DNA of 64,000 nt from Asaia platycodi JCM 25414 (GCF_000614545.1 NZ_BAKW01000015.1:1-64000); one strand, 5' to 3'; positions 1 through 9,359 are shown, counted from the first letter of the stretch. Made by a program: numbers and translations. The notes: generated from the letters alone by a model not told the origin.

Positions 1-37
1 AAGGCAGGGTGGCGAACTTGTTCAGGAGGGCTGACAT
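1..37 (-). CDS. Partial CDS, N-terminus of a divergent gene cut by the window edge
   Basis: An ATG at 37 read on the minus strand opens an uninterrupted frame to the window edge, giving MSALLNKFATLP. A GGAG lies about ten bases upstream of the ATG. The product cannot be identified from twelve residues. The gene is divergent from the TetR regulator at 113 and shares with it a 75-base control region holding two palindromes, so it is the most likely target of that regulator. This is inferred from the layout only. Confidence 0.5.
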   Translation of the reverse strand, partial: MSALLNKFATLP

Positions 38-57
38 CGCGGGGGAACTCCGATATC

Positions 58-96
58 TAAGGTCAACACCTTAAGTTATATAAGGTGAATACCTTA
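58..96. promoter_or_regulatory. Twin palindromic operator between divergent TetR gene and partial gene
   Basis: Two perfect inverted repeats share the form TAAGGT-N4-ACCTTA, at 58-73 (spacer CAAC) and 81-96 (spacer GAAT), with start points 23 bp apart, about two helical turns. TetR-family dimers usually bind short palindromes next to their own gene, and this pair ends 16 bases before the regulator's ATG. The identical arms and close spacing suggest two dimers bound side by side, repressing both directions. Binding itself is inferred. Confidence 0.8.
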
Positions 97-112
97 GATT
101 GCGAGTGTGAAC

Positions 113-787
113 ATGCCCCGACCCGACTCAACCCGATCACGAATCCTTGATCAGGCGCGGCTTTTCGCGAACGAAGTAGGATTTGACCGTCTGACCACAC
201 GTGAGCTGGCCGCGCGTTGCGAGATCAACGAGGGCAATCTTTATTATTACTTCAAGACCAAGGCTCAACTGATCGAAGCGCTGTTTGCCCAGTTTGCTGA
301 AGCTGCCCAGACGCTCTTCGTCGAGTTGCCAGAGGCAGAGACAATCGCGCCGCGAACCGAGCTGGTGGGTGGCGTGGCGCAAGGCGTATCGCTTTTGCGT
401 GACTGGTGCGGTTTGAGCTGGCATTACCGTGCGCTGCTGCGCGATGGAAATGCGCTGTTTCGTCTCGCTCCTGCGCTGCAACCTCAGGCTATGAACCTTA
501 ACCTGGTTCTCTCGGCCCGGGTGACTGCACTGATCAAGCAAATGAAACGCATAAGAGCGCTGACCATCGGCGATGAGGCGATACCGGGTCTGGTTGCCAA
601 TATCTTCATCGTATCGACGCACTGGCTTGGCTATGTGATCCATCAGCGAGGCGTCAGCGATCCTGATGAAAAAGATCTGGAATGGGGTTTTGGCCAGATC
701 CTCTCTCTCGTAGCCCCGTATCGTACCTGGCTGACCCGCCTTGCCATGCGTCTTCACCCACAGGCATTCGGATTTCACTACCGGTAA
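113..787 (+). CDS. TetR/AcrR-family transcriptional regulator
   Basis: The 224-residue product has an N-terminal TetR-type helix-turn-helix at about residues 8-55, with the typical run from LTTRELAARCEI to LYYYFKTK (tetrad, then YYYF recognition helix). The C-terminal ligand/dimer domain contains a W-x-Y-x-x-L-L-R-D pattern like the larger TetR C-terminal families (PF13972-like). I chose the ATG at 113; a GTG two codons upstream (107) is in frame. The twin palindrome at 58-96 lies directly upstream and argues for autoregulation together with control of the divergent gene ending at 37. The ligand is unknown. Confidence 0.88.
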   Translation: MPRPDSTRSRILDQARLFANEVGFDRLTTRELAARCEINEGNLYYYFKTKAQLIEALFAQFAEAAQTLFVELPEAETIAPRTELVGGVAQGVSLLRDWCGLSWHYRALLRDGNALFRLAPALQPQAMNLNLVLSARVTALIKQMKRIRALTIGDEAIPGLVANIFIVSTHWLGYVIHQRGVSDPDEKDLEWGFGQILSLVAPYRTWLTRLAMRLHPQAFGFHYR

Positions 788-1011
788 AGCCCCTCTGTCT
801 TGATGAGCGGCCGACGGAAAGTGAATCCTGCCCGATCCGAAGCCATTGTCGGTAGCAGCGCGCAGAAACACGAGCTACCGAGCTGGTCTAGACTGCGGAT
901 TTGAGTGTTTGGGATCATGAGGTGGCACTGATGATCCGTGAACCCCGCATGCAGTGACCGACCGCCGACGACAGGACGATCGATCACCAGAGAAAAGCTG
1001 CTGCATTGGAC

Positions 1012-2393
1012 TTAGCGTGGTCTGTAGACTTCGACCCGATCAAAATGGATGTAACCAGGTTCGTCCAGCTGGAAGCGTACATAACGACAATTTGCCTTGA
1101 GACCGTCGAGTATCAATGGACGGCCATCGATACCGCCGAAAGGGGCGTTCTTGCCCTGAACGATACTGTGCCAATCGGCACCGTTTCTTGAGTAGCTGAT
1201 CGTGTAATTCTTGAGTTCGTGTTCCCGTTCGAGTCTGTGATAAAACCTGATCTCACTGACGGGTTCCTGTTGTCCCAGATCGATCTGCCACCATGGCTGC
1301 TCTTCATGATCCGTATGGTTTTTATGTTGCCCATTTGCGGTAGATCGACCACATTGGAGGCGTCATGCTCGGCGTCTCCGCCCCGTGACCAGTCAGATGT
1401 TGAACTCTGCGTGCAATGGCAGGCTTCGGATATGAGAAGATCTCTACTCGGGCGGATGAAGTACTCTTCGGGCCGGGGAACGAAGAATCCTTGCCACCGA
1501 TCTCTGAGTGTGAAGTCTTCAACGGCATTGAACTTCTCGAGAAACGCCCCGATGCCGCCCTTTGACCCGGTTCTGGATGACCAGTCGCTCTGATTCGAGA
1601 AATTGCCCGATGTGCCTCTCTGGATACGCCTCTCGGCGTCAGCTTCCGATTTCATGAAAAAGTGGGAAACATAGGCCGTGTTGAAGACCTTGGCCTCCAG
1701 TTCACGAATTTCTGGTGAGCTTTCATCGGCGTGATGTAACCCCCACCATGATTCATAGAAAGTCGGGAAGTCGCTGCCAAAAGAGGTGACATTCTTGAGA
1801 TTGTAATTGAATACATTGTAAGTGTTGGAACTGAGTCCATGCCAGAATGGACATGGATTTTTCTTCATGAAGTCAACATTTATAGAATCAGATCTGACAA
1901 TAACTTTGGTAAGATGCGAAATATTTTCTGATCTCTTTGTATAGAGATCCAGAACGTTACCTGCCTGTCGTTCCTTCAGTCCATTATTGCCAAAATTGAC
2001 CCAGTTGAAAAATATAACGTCCCAATCGGACTTATTCATGTCATGAATATAGTCGTTTATATTATGATGTTTTTTTATTGTTACGAATTCATCGACATCG
2101 AGAAAGCATAGGTTCTCGCTGTTCCCCTTAAAATTCTCGAGGAAATGGATGTACATTTTCCACTGTTCGCCCTGAAATGGGTAATGAAGAAAAGTTACCT
2201 TCGGATTCGCCTCCCGGCAGAAAATAGCTACCTCTTTGTACATGTCTTTTGGATCATCGTCATTGCAATAGAGGTATATATGATCAAATCCCAGGAACAG
2301 ATGATACATCACCCATTCCTGTATATGGTCCGACTCCCATCTGGCACAGGCTACAATCGATGTTCTGTTCATTTTGTTTCGGTACACGATCAT
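1012..2393 (-). CDS. Glycosyltransferase (GT2_4/GT92-like) fused to a C-terminal discoidin domain, one frame break
   Basis: Frame-corrected length is about 460 residues. The N-terminal half shows the A-R-W-E...EW-x-x-Y-H-x-x-x-G-F-x-x-I-Y-x-Y-x-N-D pattern and a DVDEFV metal-binding motif typical of Glyco_tranf_2_4/GT92-like enzymes. The last 130 residues form an F5/8 type C (discoidin) carbohydrate-binding domain: TQSSTSDWSRGGDAEHDA, then WWQIDLG, then VRFQLDEPGYIHFDRVEVY. The frame breaks at an A5 run (1319-1323, T5 on the plus strand); adding one A restores the domain to a stop at 1012. The ATG at 2393 has CAGGA upstream; ATG 2372 is an alternative. The N-terminal half is strikingly AT-rich compared with neighbours, which suggests acquisition. 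The likely role is surface glycan synthesis; acceptor unknown. Confidence 0.8.
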
Positions 2394-2932
2394 GTTCCTG
2401 AAGAGTTCTGTTAAAATAGTGATAACCCATGTTCTATATAAATAAAATATCTTATTGTTTTCTATTTTTCTTATAAATAATGATAAATATGTGATATTAT
2501 ACCGAAATATTCCGTGTATAATCATAAAAGTATAAATATTGTAGTGATTTATCCTATAAGTCTTTGAACTTTATCATTCTTTTCTACCGCTCTCATCACC
2601 CGGAGGGTCTCGCTCAACATTGTCGGGCATGTGCTCGGAGAACGTGTCAGCCAGGCCCGGTTGCTGCATACGGCCAACTCCTCAAAAAGACGGCCATCGC
2701 TACTGCACATAGAAAAAGTCAGACTTAACTCGACAAGAAATGCTTCATGCAAAATTGAACAGAAATCGAATTTTAGAATCGCCTATTGTTGCAAGCGCCT
2801 TACTCAGAGGTGCGATTTTGCGATGGCGGCTACCTTCCGCGATGATTACGTTCGTTCCATCAGAAAGTGCAGAACTGCATAAGGCGAAAGTTGTCTGAGG
2901 TTGGGCCCAATGGATCGACAAAGAGAAGACGC
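2394..2932. other. Gene-free AT-rich stretch
   Basis: This 539-base interval upstream of the glycosyltransferase holds only short frames without good start sites or family features. Bases 2400-2560 are very AT-rich and probably contain the glycosyltransferase promoter. I see no RNA gene, repeat or mobile-element end. Confidence 0.5.
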
Positions 2933-3208
2933 ATGAACGATGATCGTGACGCGCCCTGGTTCAGGGCCAAGCGCTACGGCTATGGCGCCGGGCTTCCGAT
3001 TGCATGGCAGGGGTGGTTCGCGCTCGGATTACTGCTTTTCGTGCTGATAGCACCGGGCTTCTGTGTTCCCTTATTCGCGCCGTCTTACAGGGTCATGGCA
3101 ATGATCGTTTCACTACTCATCGATTTATGCGCGGCCGCTATTTTCCTTGCCCTGTGCAGGGCCCGTACAGAAGGCGGTTTCCGGTGGCGCTGGGGTGACC
3201 AAGACTAA
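2933..3208 (+). CDS. Small inner-membrane protein, function unknown
   Basis: The 91-residue product starts at the ATG at 2933, after a purine-rich AAGAGAAGA. A charged N-terminus containing W-F-x-x-K-R-Y-G-Y-G-A-G-L-P-I-x-W-Q-G-W leads into two hydrophobic helices (about residues 27-46 and 52-72) and a basic C-terminus. I recall this KRYGYGAGLP-type opening from uncharacterised small membrane proteins of Alphaproteobacteria, but no function is known to me. The stop codon lies in the loop of a perfect hairpin shared with the convergent thioredoxin-like gene. An in-frame start at 2867 would add an unlikely basic leader. Confidence 0.75.
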   Translation: MNDDRDAPWFRAKRYGYGAGLPIAWQGWFALGLLLFVLIAPGFCVPLFAPSYRVMAMIVSLLIDLCAAAIFLALCRARTEGGFRWRWGDQD

Positions 3209-3221
3209 GCCTTGGTCACCC
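3193..3221. terminator. Hairpin overlapping the stop codon between convergent genes
   Basis: GGGTGACCAAG (3193-3203) and CTTGGTCACCC (3211-3221) are perfect inverted repeats with a 7-base loop containing the TAA stop of the small membrane gene. The convergent gene ends at 3228. There is no strong T tract on either side, so it may act as a bidirectional, weak or Rho-assisted terminator or as an mRNA 3' end stabiliser. Confidence 0.65.
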
Positions 3222-3227
3222 TTCGGG

Positions 3228-4327
3228 TCAGGGCGCTTTTGCGAAGGCCGTTATCTTCTCTTCCACATGCGTGTCATCCGCGCCGATCATCTCGCGCAGA
3301 TGACCGCTTGAATCGATCAGGGCGATAGCGGGGATCTGCCTTACGCCGAAACGCGAGAAGATCGAGGCATTTTTGTCCAGAGCTAGTCCGATATCGGGGC
3401 CGAGCAGTTTCTGGAAAGGCGGAAGATCGCTGTCTTCGGTCCAGAGGCGGCTCGCCATGGCGGTCCACTGCATCGCGTAGGTCGAGGCGCTGCGCTGGGC
3501 GATGGCGCGAAAGGCGGCACAGTTCCGGGCCGTGTGTGGCTCAAGATCTTTCAGATAGGATTCGCACCACGCGCCGTAAAAAGAACAGCCTGTTTGAGAT
3601 GAGCCCGTACGGGGGGCAGAGGGCCGGAAGCCGTGGTCTCTGCGAAAGATGGAATGCTTTCGCCGATCTTGAGCGCGGTCTGCTGTTTGGGATCCGAGGG
3701 AGCAATGTGCCCGGTTGTTGGTGCAGACTGTGTGAGGCGGTCGAGCGCCGCATGCAGGGCAGGCCCGTCCTGATGCCCTGCATACGCGACGCGGCCCTCG
3801 CGATCGATCAGCACATGCAAAGGGGTGGCCTTGATCTGCAACCAGTTGCTCAGCCGTCCATCATCGATCACGACTGGCATGGTCAACCCGGCGCGCGTAA
3901 CGAATGAAGCAACTTTCTCCTGCTTTTCGCCAAAGCCGATATCGACAGCCACGAAGGCAATGCGTTCGCCGTATTTCCGGTAAAGTGCCTCATAACCGGG
4001 CATCTGGGTGCGACAGGGAATGCAATAGGTCGCCCATAGCTTCAGATAGACCGGCTTGTGGCCGTATAGCGCGCCGAGGTCGATCGGATGCCCGTCGAGT
4101 GTTGTGAACCGCAATCCGGGGGCAGCACGACCGATCAATGCCGCAAGTGCAGGATCTTCGGCGACGAAGGCGGGGCTGTCAGAGGCGGGCTGCGCCGGCG
4201 ATGGTCCGGAAGCGAGAGCCTGCGAGACAGCTAAAAACACGGTGCTGGTGGCAAAGAGCCCGGAGAACAAACGGTGCAAGAGAACCCCCATCGCAAGAAG
4301 GGTGGAGAGACCCGGCCTGTGTGCCAT
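3228..4327 (-). CDS. Exported protein with two thioredoxin folds (TlpA-like), one frame break
   Basis: Frame-corrected length is about 366 residues with an N-terminal signal peptide (hydrophobic core about residues 10-38, ending ALA). The first TlpA/AhpC-type fold has the active site W-A-T-Y-C-I-P-C and the cis-proline stretch ATPLHVLID. The second fold reads FYGAWCESYL, with only one cysteine where CxxC is expected, and later IPAIALID. The frame breaks in an A5 run (3578-3582); one added base joins LKQAVLF to YGAWCE. The start could instead be ATG 4291, which trims the pre-signal leader. The likely role is periplasmic thiol-disulfide exchange; the second domain may be structural or peroxidatic. 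Known: TlpA-like proteins reduce periplasmic substrates. Inferred: the partner here. Confidence 0.78.
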
Positions 4328-4357
4328 GGGGCATCGCAGCAGGCCGGAGAGATGAGA

Positions 4358-5981
4358 TCAAACGTGCAGGCCGGGGGCTTCCTGACCCGTGGCAGCCACA
4401 TATTCGTGATAGCCGCCCTCGTAGCGATGCAGGCCCTCCGGCGTGACTTCAAGCACGCGGTTCGAGAGCGCGCCTAGGAAGTGACGATCATGCGAGACGA
4501 AAAGCATGGTGCCCTCGTAGTCGGCGAGGGCACGAATGAGCATCTCTTTCGTGTCGATATCCAGATGGTTGGTCGGCTCGTCGAGAACCAGGAAATTCGG
4601 CGGATTATAGAGCATCAGTGCCATGACCAGACGCGCTTTTTCGCCGCCTGAGAGCACGCTGACATATTTATCGACGTCATCGCCCGAGAAGCCGAAGCCA
4701 CCGGCCAGCGCACGAAGCGATCCTTGAGCAGCAAGCGGGAATTCGTGCTCCAGCGTTTCGAAAATCGTGCGGTTGCCATCCAGAAGATCCATGGCATGCT
4801 GGGCAAAATAGCCCATTTTCACACTGGCACCGATGGTGACACTGCCCGTGTCCGGCTCGCTCACTCCGGCGATCAGCTTGAGCAGGGTGGATTTGCCAGC
4901 GCCGTTGACGCCCAGAATGCAGCAACGCTCCTGTCGACGGATCTGCAGATCGAGGCCGTCATAGATGGTGCGCGATCCATAAGCTTTGCTGACCTGCTTG
5001 AGCAGCGCCACGGAATCGCCGGAGCGCGGTGCCGGAGCGAAATCGAAAGACAAGGTCTGACGGCGACGCGGCGGCTCGACACGGTCGATCTTGTCGAGTT
5101 TCTTCACGCGGCTCTGCACTTGAGCTGCGTGTGACGCGCGTGCCTTGAAGCGTTCGATAAAGGCGATTTCCTTCGCCAGCATCGCCTGTTGACGGTCGAA
5201 TTGCGCCTGCTGCTGCTTCTCGTTCAGCGCGCGCTGCTGCTCGTAGAATTCATAATCGCCCGAGAAGCTCGTCAGCGTTCCACCGTCGATTTCCAGTATC
5301 TTGTTGACCACGCGATTCATGAAAGCGCGATCATGCGACGTCATGAGCAGGGCGCCGTCGTAATTCCGCAGAAACTGTTCCAGCCAGATCAGACTTTCGA
5401 GATCGAGATGGTTGCTCGGCTCATCGAGCAGCATGACGTCGGGTTGCATGAGCAGGATGCGTGCCAGAGCCACGCGCATTTTCCACCCGCCCGAGAGAAG
5501 CCCGACATCGCCCGACATCATTTCCTGTGAAAAGCCCAGCCCGTGCAGCACCTCACGCGCTTTGCTGTCCAGCCCATAGCCACCAAGCTCTTCGAAACGC
5601 GCCTGAACGTCGCCGAAGCGTTCGAGAATGGCCCTCCATCTGATCCATCTTGTCAGGGTCGCAGAGATCGGCCTCCAACTGGGCGAGTTCGCTGGCAATT
5701 TCGGCGACTGCACCTGCACCGTCCATGACTTCCGCCACGACGGAGCGTCCGTTCATCTCGCCGACATCCTGGCTGAAAAAACCGATGGTGATGCCACGAT
5801 CCTGAAAAACCTGGCCCTCGTCAGGGGTTTCCTGCTTGGTGATCAGCCGGAAAAGTGTCGTCTTGCCCGCGCCATTAGGGCCGACGAGACCGATCTTTTC
5901 GCCTTTCTGGATGGCCGCGCTCGTCTCGATAAAAATGACGCGCTGGCCGTTCTGCTTGCTGATCGAATCAAGACGGATCAT
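4358..5981 (-). CDS. ABC-F family ATPase (YheS/Uup-like), one frame break
   Basis: About 540 residues after frame correction, normal for an ABC-F protein: two nucleotide-binding domains and no membrane segments. Domain 1 has GPNGAGKTT, the signature LSGGWKMR and Walker B LLDEPSNHLD; domain 2 has GVNGAGKST, LSGGEKAR and LVLDEPTNHLD. The charged linker between them is the ribosome-interacting arm. ABC-F proteins act on the ribosome in translation, not in transport. The start ATG 5981 has an AGAGG site. One extra G in the run near 5631-5635 breaks the frame between DKMDQM and ILERFGDVQARF. The SGGWKMR signature points to the YheS/Uup side of the family; the exact subgroup needs a tree. Confidence 0.9.
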
Positions 5982-6139
5982 GGAACCTCTGGAACATCGG
6001 GAGAAGGAGGCGTTGATACGGGCTCGTTGGGCGTTGTGCAATTGCGATCACGAGGCTGCAATTTGACGCAATGCGTCGATCGCGCTTCCCTCAGATGACG
6101 CGGCTCGCCCGTATCAGTATCTTTGCGCGGGATTTCATA

Positions 6140-7209
6140 ATGAAAAAAGGAAACAGATTGCCCGAGCGCCTCTACGCGCTGGCGATGTGGGGCGTGTCGG
6201 CAGTCTTTGCTGTATTCCTCGTTGGGCTGGGCGGGCTGGTTATCGACGATTTGCCTCGCAATAACGAGCAGGTGGCTTATGAGCCGACTTATCCTGCCGA
6301 TATGCAGCGGCGAAAAGCCGCGCTTCTGAACACGCAGCGGGCAATCGAAGCCGAGCGTGACATCGACAAGATCAGGCTCGATGCTGCACGCAGTGCGGCC
6401 AGCAACGCCAAAGACAGTTTCCAGGCCTGGTCGATACACGCAGGGCTACCACCGATCCGCGTCAGGACAGCGAGTTGCTGGCCCGCACCCAGGCACTGGA
6501 GAGTCTCCAGAATGCGGCCCATGAAGCAGAACAGCGTGTCGAGGATCTCGACCGACGGCAGGTCGATAACGACCATGCGCGCAGCGCGCTCAATGATGAG
6601 CGTGAGGCGGCCAGAGACTCCTATCGTCCGATCTATGAGCGCCTCGTGTTCAAGGCGCAGCTCCATGTGTTCCTGCTGCGTCTGGCGTTCACGCTGCCGC
6701 TTTTGCTGATTTCTGCCTGGCTTGTCCTGCGTCAGCGCCAGACGGCTTACTGGCCGCTCTATCGTGGATTTGTCCTTGCCTCGCTCTATGCATTCTTCGT
6801 TGAGCTTGTGCCTTATCTGCCGAGTTATGGTGGCTATATCCGGTACGGGGTCGGCGCACTGCTGACCATTCTGGTCTGTGTGGTGCTGATCCGGAACATG
6901 CAGGCTTATCTGGCCCGCAGACGACTTGCTGAAGCGGAATCGGAAAAGGAGCGGCGCCAGCGGGTAAATCGTGAGCAGGCCTATGCCAGGATCGACCGTA
7001 AATTCTGCCCTGATTGCGATCGCCCGCTCGTTCTGGCCGAGGGGCTGGAGACAAATTTCTGCGTTCATTGCGGCCTGACACTCTACGAGCATTGCGGAAT
7101 CTGTCAGACGCGCAATCTCGCATTCAATCGGTTCTGCATGAGCTGCGGCAGTGAAGGCATGGGCCACGCAGAAGGCGCATCACAAGCCCCTTCGATTGCT
7201 GCGAGTTGA
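6140..7209 (+). CDS. Membrane protein with coiled coil and C-terminal double zinc ribbon, one frame break
   Basis: About 356 residues after joining two frames near 6435-6445. One N-terminal transmembrane helix (about residues 14-34) is followed by a long Ala/Glu/Arg-rich coiled coil (roughly 55-165). Then come three hydrophobic helices (in the region with LPLLLISAWLVL, VLASLYAFFVELV and ALLTILVCVVLI). A cytoplasmic tail contains two zinc-ribbon knuckle pairs, CPDC/CVHCG and CGIC/CMSCG. The ATG at 6140 follows a purine-poor leader, so initiation may be weak. I do not recognise a named family. The architecture suggests a membrane-anchored scaffold or regulator. It is divergent from the ABC-F gene and runs in the same direction as the GNAT 12 bases downstream. 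Confidence 0.72.
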
Positions 7210-7221
7210 GGAGAGAGCATC

Positions 7222-7640
7222 ATGATAGAGCACATCCATATCGCGCGGATCACGACCGAAGCCTGTCTTCCGTTGCGTCGTGAAATTCTCTGGCCCAGCC
7301 TGACAGAAGAGGAATGCCGAGTGCCCCAGGACCCAGAAGCGACCCATCTGGGCGCGTTTCGGGGCGAAACGCTGGTTGGCTGCCTCTCACTCTGCCCGAT
7401 TGATCCTGGTCTGATTCAGCTGCGTAAATTTGCCGTGGCGGCAGAGTGGCAGGGGAATGGGATCGGGGCGCAACTGATGCGTGAGGCGATAGAGACCTGT
7501 CGCGCGCTCGGGGGGCAACGTCTGGAACTCGACGCCCGAAGCAGCGCGCTTGGCTTTTACAGCAAGTTCGGGATGAGCCTGTGGGGGCCGTTTTCTTCAA
7601 GGGCCCCATCGAGCATCAACGCATGGGTCTCGTGCTTTAA
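7222..7640 (+). CDS. GNAT-family N-acetyltransferase, one frame break near the C-terminus
   Basis: About 139 residues. The acetyl-CoA site is visible as V-A-A-E-W-Q-G-N-G-I-G-A-Q-L (R/Q-x-x-G-x-G/A), followed by ALGGQRLELDAR and ALGFYSKFGM, the usual strand 5 to helix 4 end. A base is missing near 7592 (GGCCGTTTTC); adding it gives a natural ending GPIEHQRMGLVL with TAA at 7638-7640. Without it the frame runs on to 7683 with an unrelated tail. A GAGGAGAG site precedes ATG 7222. The substrate is unknown; it probably acetylates a small amine. Confidence 0.85.
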
Positions 7641-7657
7641 GTTGCGAGCCCCAAGAA

Positions 7658-7679
7658 CCGCCCGGCTTCGAGCGGGCGG
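7658..7679. terminator. GC-rich hairpin between convergent genes
   Basis: CCGCCCG (7658-7664) and CGGGCGG (7673-7679) pair perfectly around an 8-base loop, between the GNAT stop (7640) and the stop of the convergent yagU-like gene (7690). This is the position expected for a shared terminator, although neither flank has a long T run. Confidence 0.65.
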
Positions 7680-7689
7680 ATGACGGCTA

Positions 7690-8211
7690 TCAGATTGATG
7701 CAGGTCTGAGCTGCGTTGCGGGTTTAGGCATCAACTCGCGACGCATAAGCTCGATGACCCAGGCCCACAGCATATGGCCGATCGTCTCGGAGAAAATCTC
7801 GGCGCGCGGGAGGTTCCACAAGGCCGGTGCCCAGTGCCCCGCCGGTAGCACCATACCGTGGAATACGACCGTCACGATCAGACCGAATACTACGCCCTGT
7901 CCCATCGAGATGCGCGGGAAACGTATCCAGAGTAAGCAATACATCAGGGCGAAAAAGATCGAAAACAGATGATGCACCATCAGGACGCCGCCCGGTACGA
8001 TATGACCGGAATAGACATAGGCGAAATGGTCGACATTGATCCCGAAATCGCGAAGCATCTGTGCCGGCGGGCTGACGCGATCTGGCGTGCGGGGCGGCAA
8101 GGGAACTTCTGTGCCCCATTTGACGAAGCTGGAAAGATTTCCTCCGATAAATCCCGCCCAGAGGGCGGGAAGGAGCAAGGCCTTGTCCGTTTTGTTCTTG
8201 ATGAATGTCAT
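7690..8211 (-). CDS. YagU-family (DUF1440) inner-membrane protein
   Basis: 173 residues with hydrophobic helices near residues 10-28, 78-98, 104-124 and 143-160, and the family pattern G-x-x-G-x-x-S-x-x-V-K-W-G-x-E followed by P-P-R-T-P. E. coli YagU is a polytopic inner-membrane protein linked to acid resistance. The ATG at 8211 overlaps the stop of the upstream MRJP-like gene by four bases (ATGA), so translation is coupled. It is the last gene of a three-gene operon with gluconolactonase and MRJP-like proteins. Acid tolerance alongside gluconic acid production is a reasonable but untested link. Confidence 0.8.
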   Translation of the reverse strand: MTFIKNKTDKALLLPALWAGFIGGNLSSFVKWGTEVPLPPRTPDRVSPPAQMLRDFGINVDHFAYVYSGHIVPGGVLMVHHLFSIFFALMYCLLWIRFPRISMGQGVVFGLIVTVVFHGMVLPAGHWAPALWNLPRAEIFSETIGHMLWAWVIELMRRELMPKPATQLRPASI

Positions 8212-9359
8212 TTTTTCTTGGTCGGGCAGGGTGGAAGAGAAAGGCGATAGATCGTGGTCGTGCCGCGCAGAGGCCGGCTGTTTTTGAACACGATCTCGTC
8301 GAGACGTGAATCGGAGATGTAGAGCCAGTTATTGGCAATCGCGAAGCCATCTGCCCAGTCAAGCACATCAGGATTGTAGTAAACCTTCTGTGTCTCGGGT
8401 GTCTTCGCGCCTTCGGGAAAAGTCAGGGCATAGAGCCCGTGATTTTCGATATCACCGACCCAGAGCCGGTTGCAGGCATCCATTTCGATCCCGCCGCTCA
8501 TGACAGACTGGCCGAGATACTGCGCCTTCTTGTCCAGCTCGGCGTCGGTCAGATGGGCATTGAGCAGATCGGCGGTTGCGATGCGCCAGTAATGATGGTC
8601 GGTAAGCGGGCGATAATACAGCCATGCACGGTCGGGGGAGAGGGCTATGCCGTCATCCTGCGTGACGGGCAGGCTGCCATCTTTCTTGCGGGCGAGTTCG
8701 CCATAGATATGCAGATGCTGGTCCGGGTCTGCCACGCCGGAACGTGTGTTGGCCAGCACCAGACGATAGGCGCCCGTATCGAGATCCATCACCACAAGGC
8801 CGCCGCGGCCCCACTCATTCGTAATATAGGCGGTACGCGTGCGCGTATCGACGCGCACATCATTGAGGGAGTCGGCGGGGGTGATATCCGGCCCGAAATG
8901 ATAGATCTGGATCAGCCGTCCCGTTTCCGCGTCGAATTCGGCAAGTTTTGGCGGCAGTACCTTCTGATCGACCAAGGGGAGAGAAGAATCCAGCACCCAG
9001 AGATGATTCTGATCATCGACCCAGAGCGCAGGAACCGATACCCAGAGTTCGCGATCGGTCGGATTATTCTCGAAGCGATTCCAGTTCTTGTCGGGGAAGG
9101 GGATCAGTGCGCCGGTTTTCGGGTCGATGCGCACTACGCTGGCGCTATAGCGCTTCATCGTCGCCGGTGCCGAGGCATAGACGATGCCCGAACGGGAGAC
9201 GCCGACGCCGATCATGTTGAAATCTGCCGGGAAGCGTTTGACGACTTCGAGCGTGGGCTGCGTCGTAATCGCAGTGGAGACAGGCTGGGGCGGTGCAGCC
9301 GCAAAAGCCGGAGCGGCAAGGCTCGCAGAGGCAAGAAGAGCAGTAAGCAGCTTTTTCAT
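8208..9359 (-). CDS. Exported major-royal-jelly/yellow-family beta-propeller protein
   Basis: 383 residues from ATG 9359, with a clear Sec signal peptide (MKKLLTALLASASLAAPAFA). The mature part matches MRJP/yellow (L-dopachrome tautomerase-related) proteins: LWVLDSS, the YITNEWGRGGLVVMDL stretch, DDGIALSPD...LYYRPLTDHHYWRI, and GGIEMD...LWVGDIENHGL. It overlaps the upstream gluconolactonase stop (9356) and the downstream yagU start (8211) by four bases each. The fold is a six-bladed propeller. The bacterial reaction is not established; lactone or phenolic substrates have been suggested for relatives. An upstream ATG (9416) would hide the signal peptide and is less likely. Confidence 0.85.
   Translation of the reverse strand: MKKLLTALLASASLAAPAFAAAPPQPVSTAITTQPTLEVVKRFPADFNMIGVGVSRSGIVYASAPATMKRYSASVVRIDPKTGALIPFPDKNWNRFENNPTDRELWVSVPALWVDDQNHLWVLDSSLPLVDQKVLPPKLAEFDAETGRLIQIYHFGPDITPADSLNDVRVDTRTRTAYITNEWGRGGLVVMDLDTGAYRLVLANTRSGVADPDQHLHIYGELARKKDGSLPVTQDDGIALSPDRAWLYYRPLTDHHYWRIATADLLNAHLTDAELDKKAQYLGQSVMSGGIEMDACNRLWVGDIENHGLYALTFPEGAKTPETQKVYYNPDVLDWADGFAIANNWLYISDSRLDEIVFKNSRPLRGTTTIYRLSLPPCPTKKK

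Noticed and set aside
778..987. Possible small minus-strand gene after the TetR regulator
   Set aside because: No ribosome site, overlaps the TetR 3' end, and no family features.
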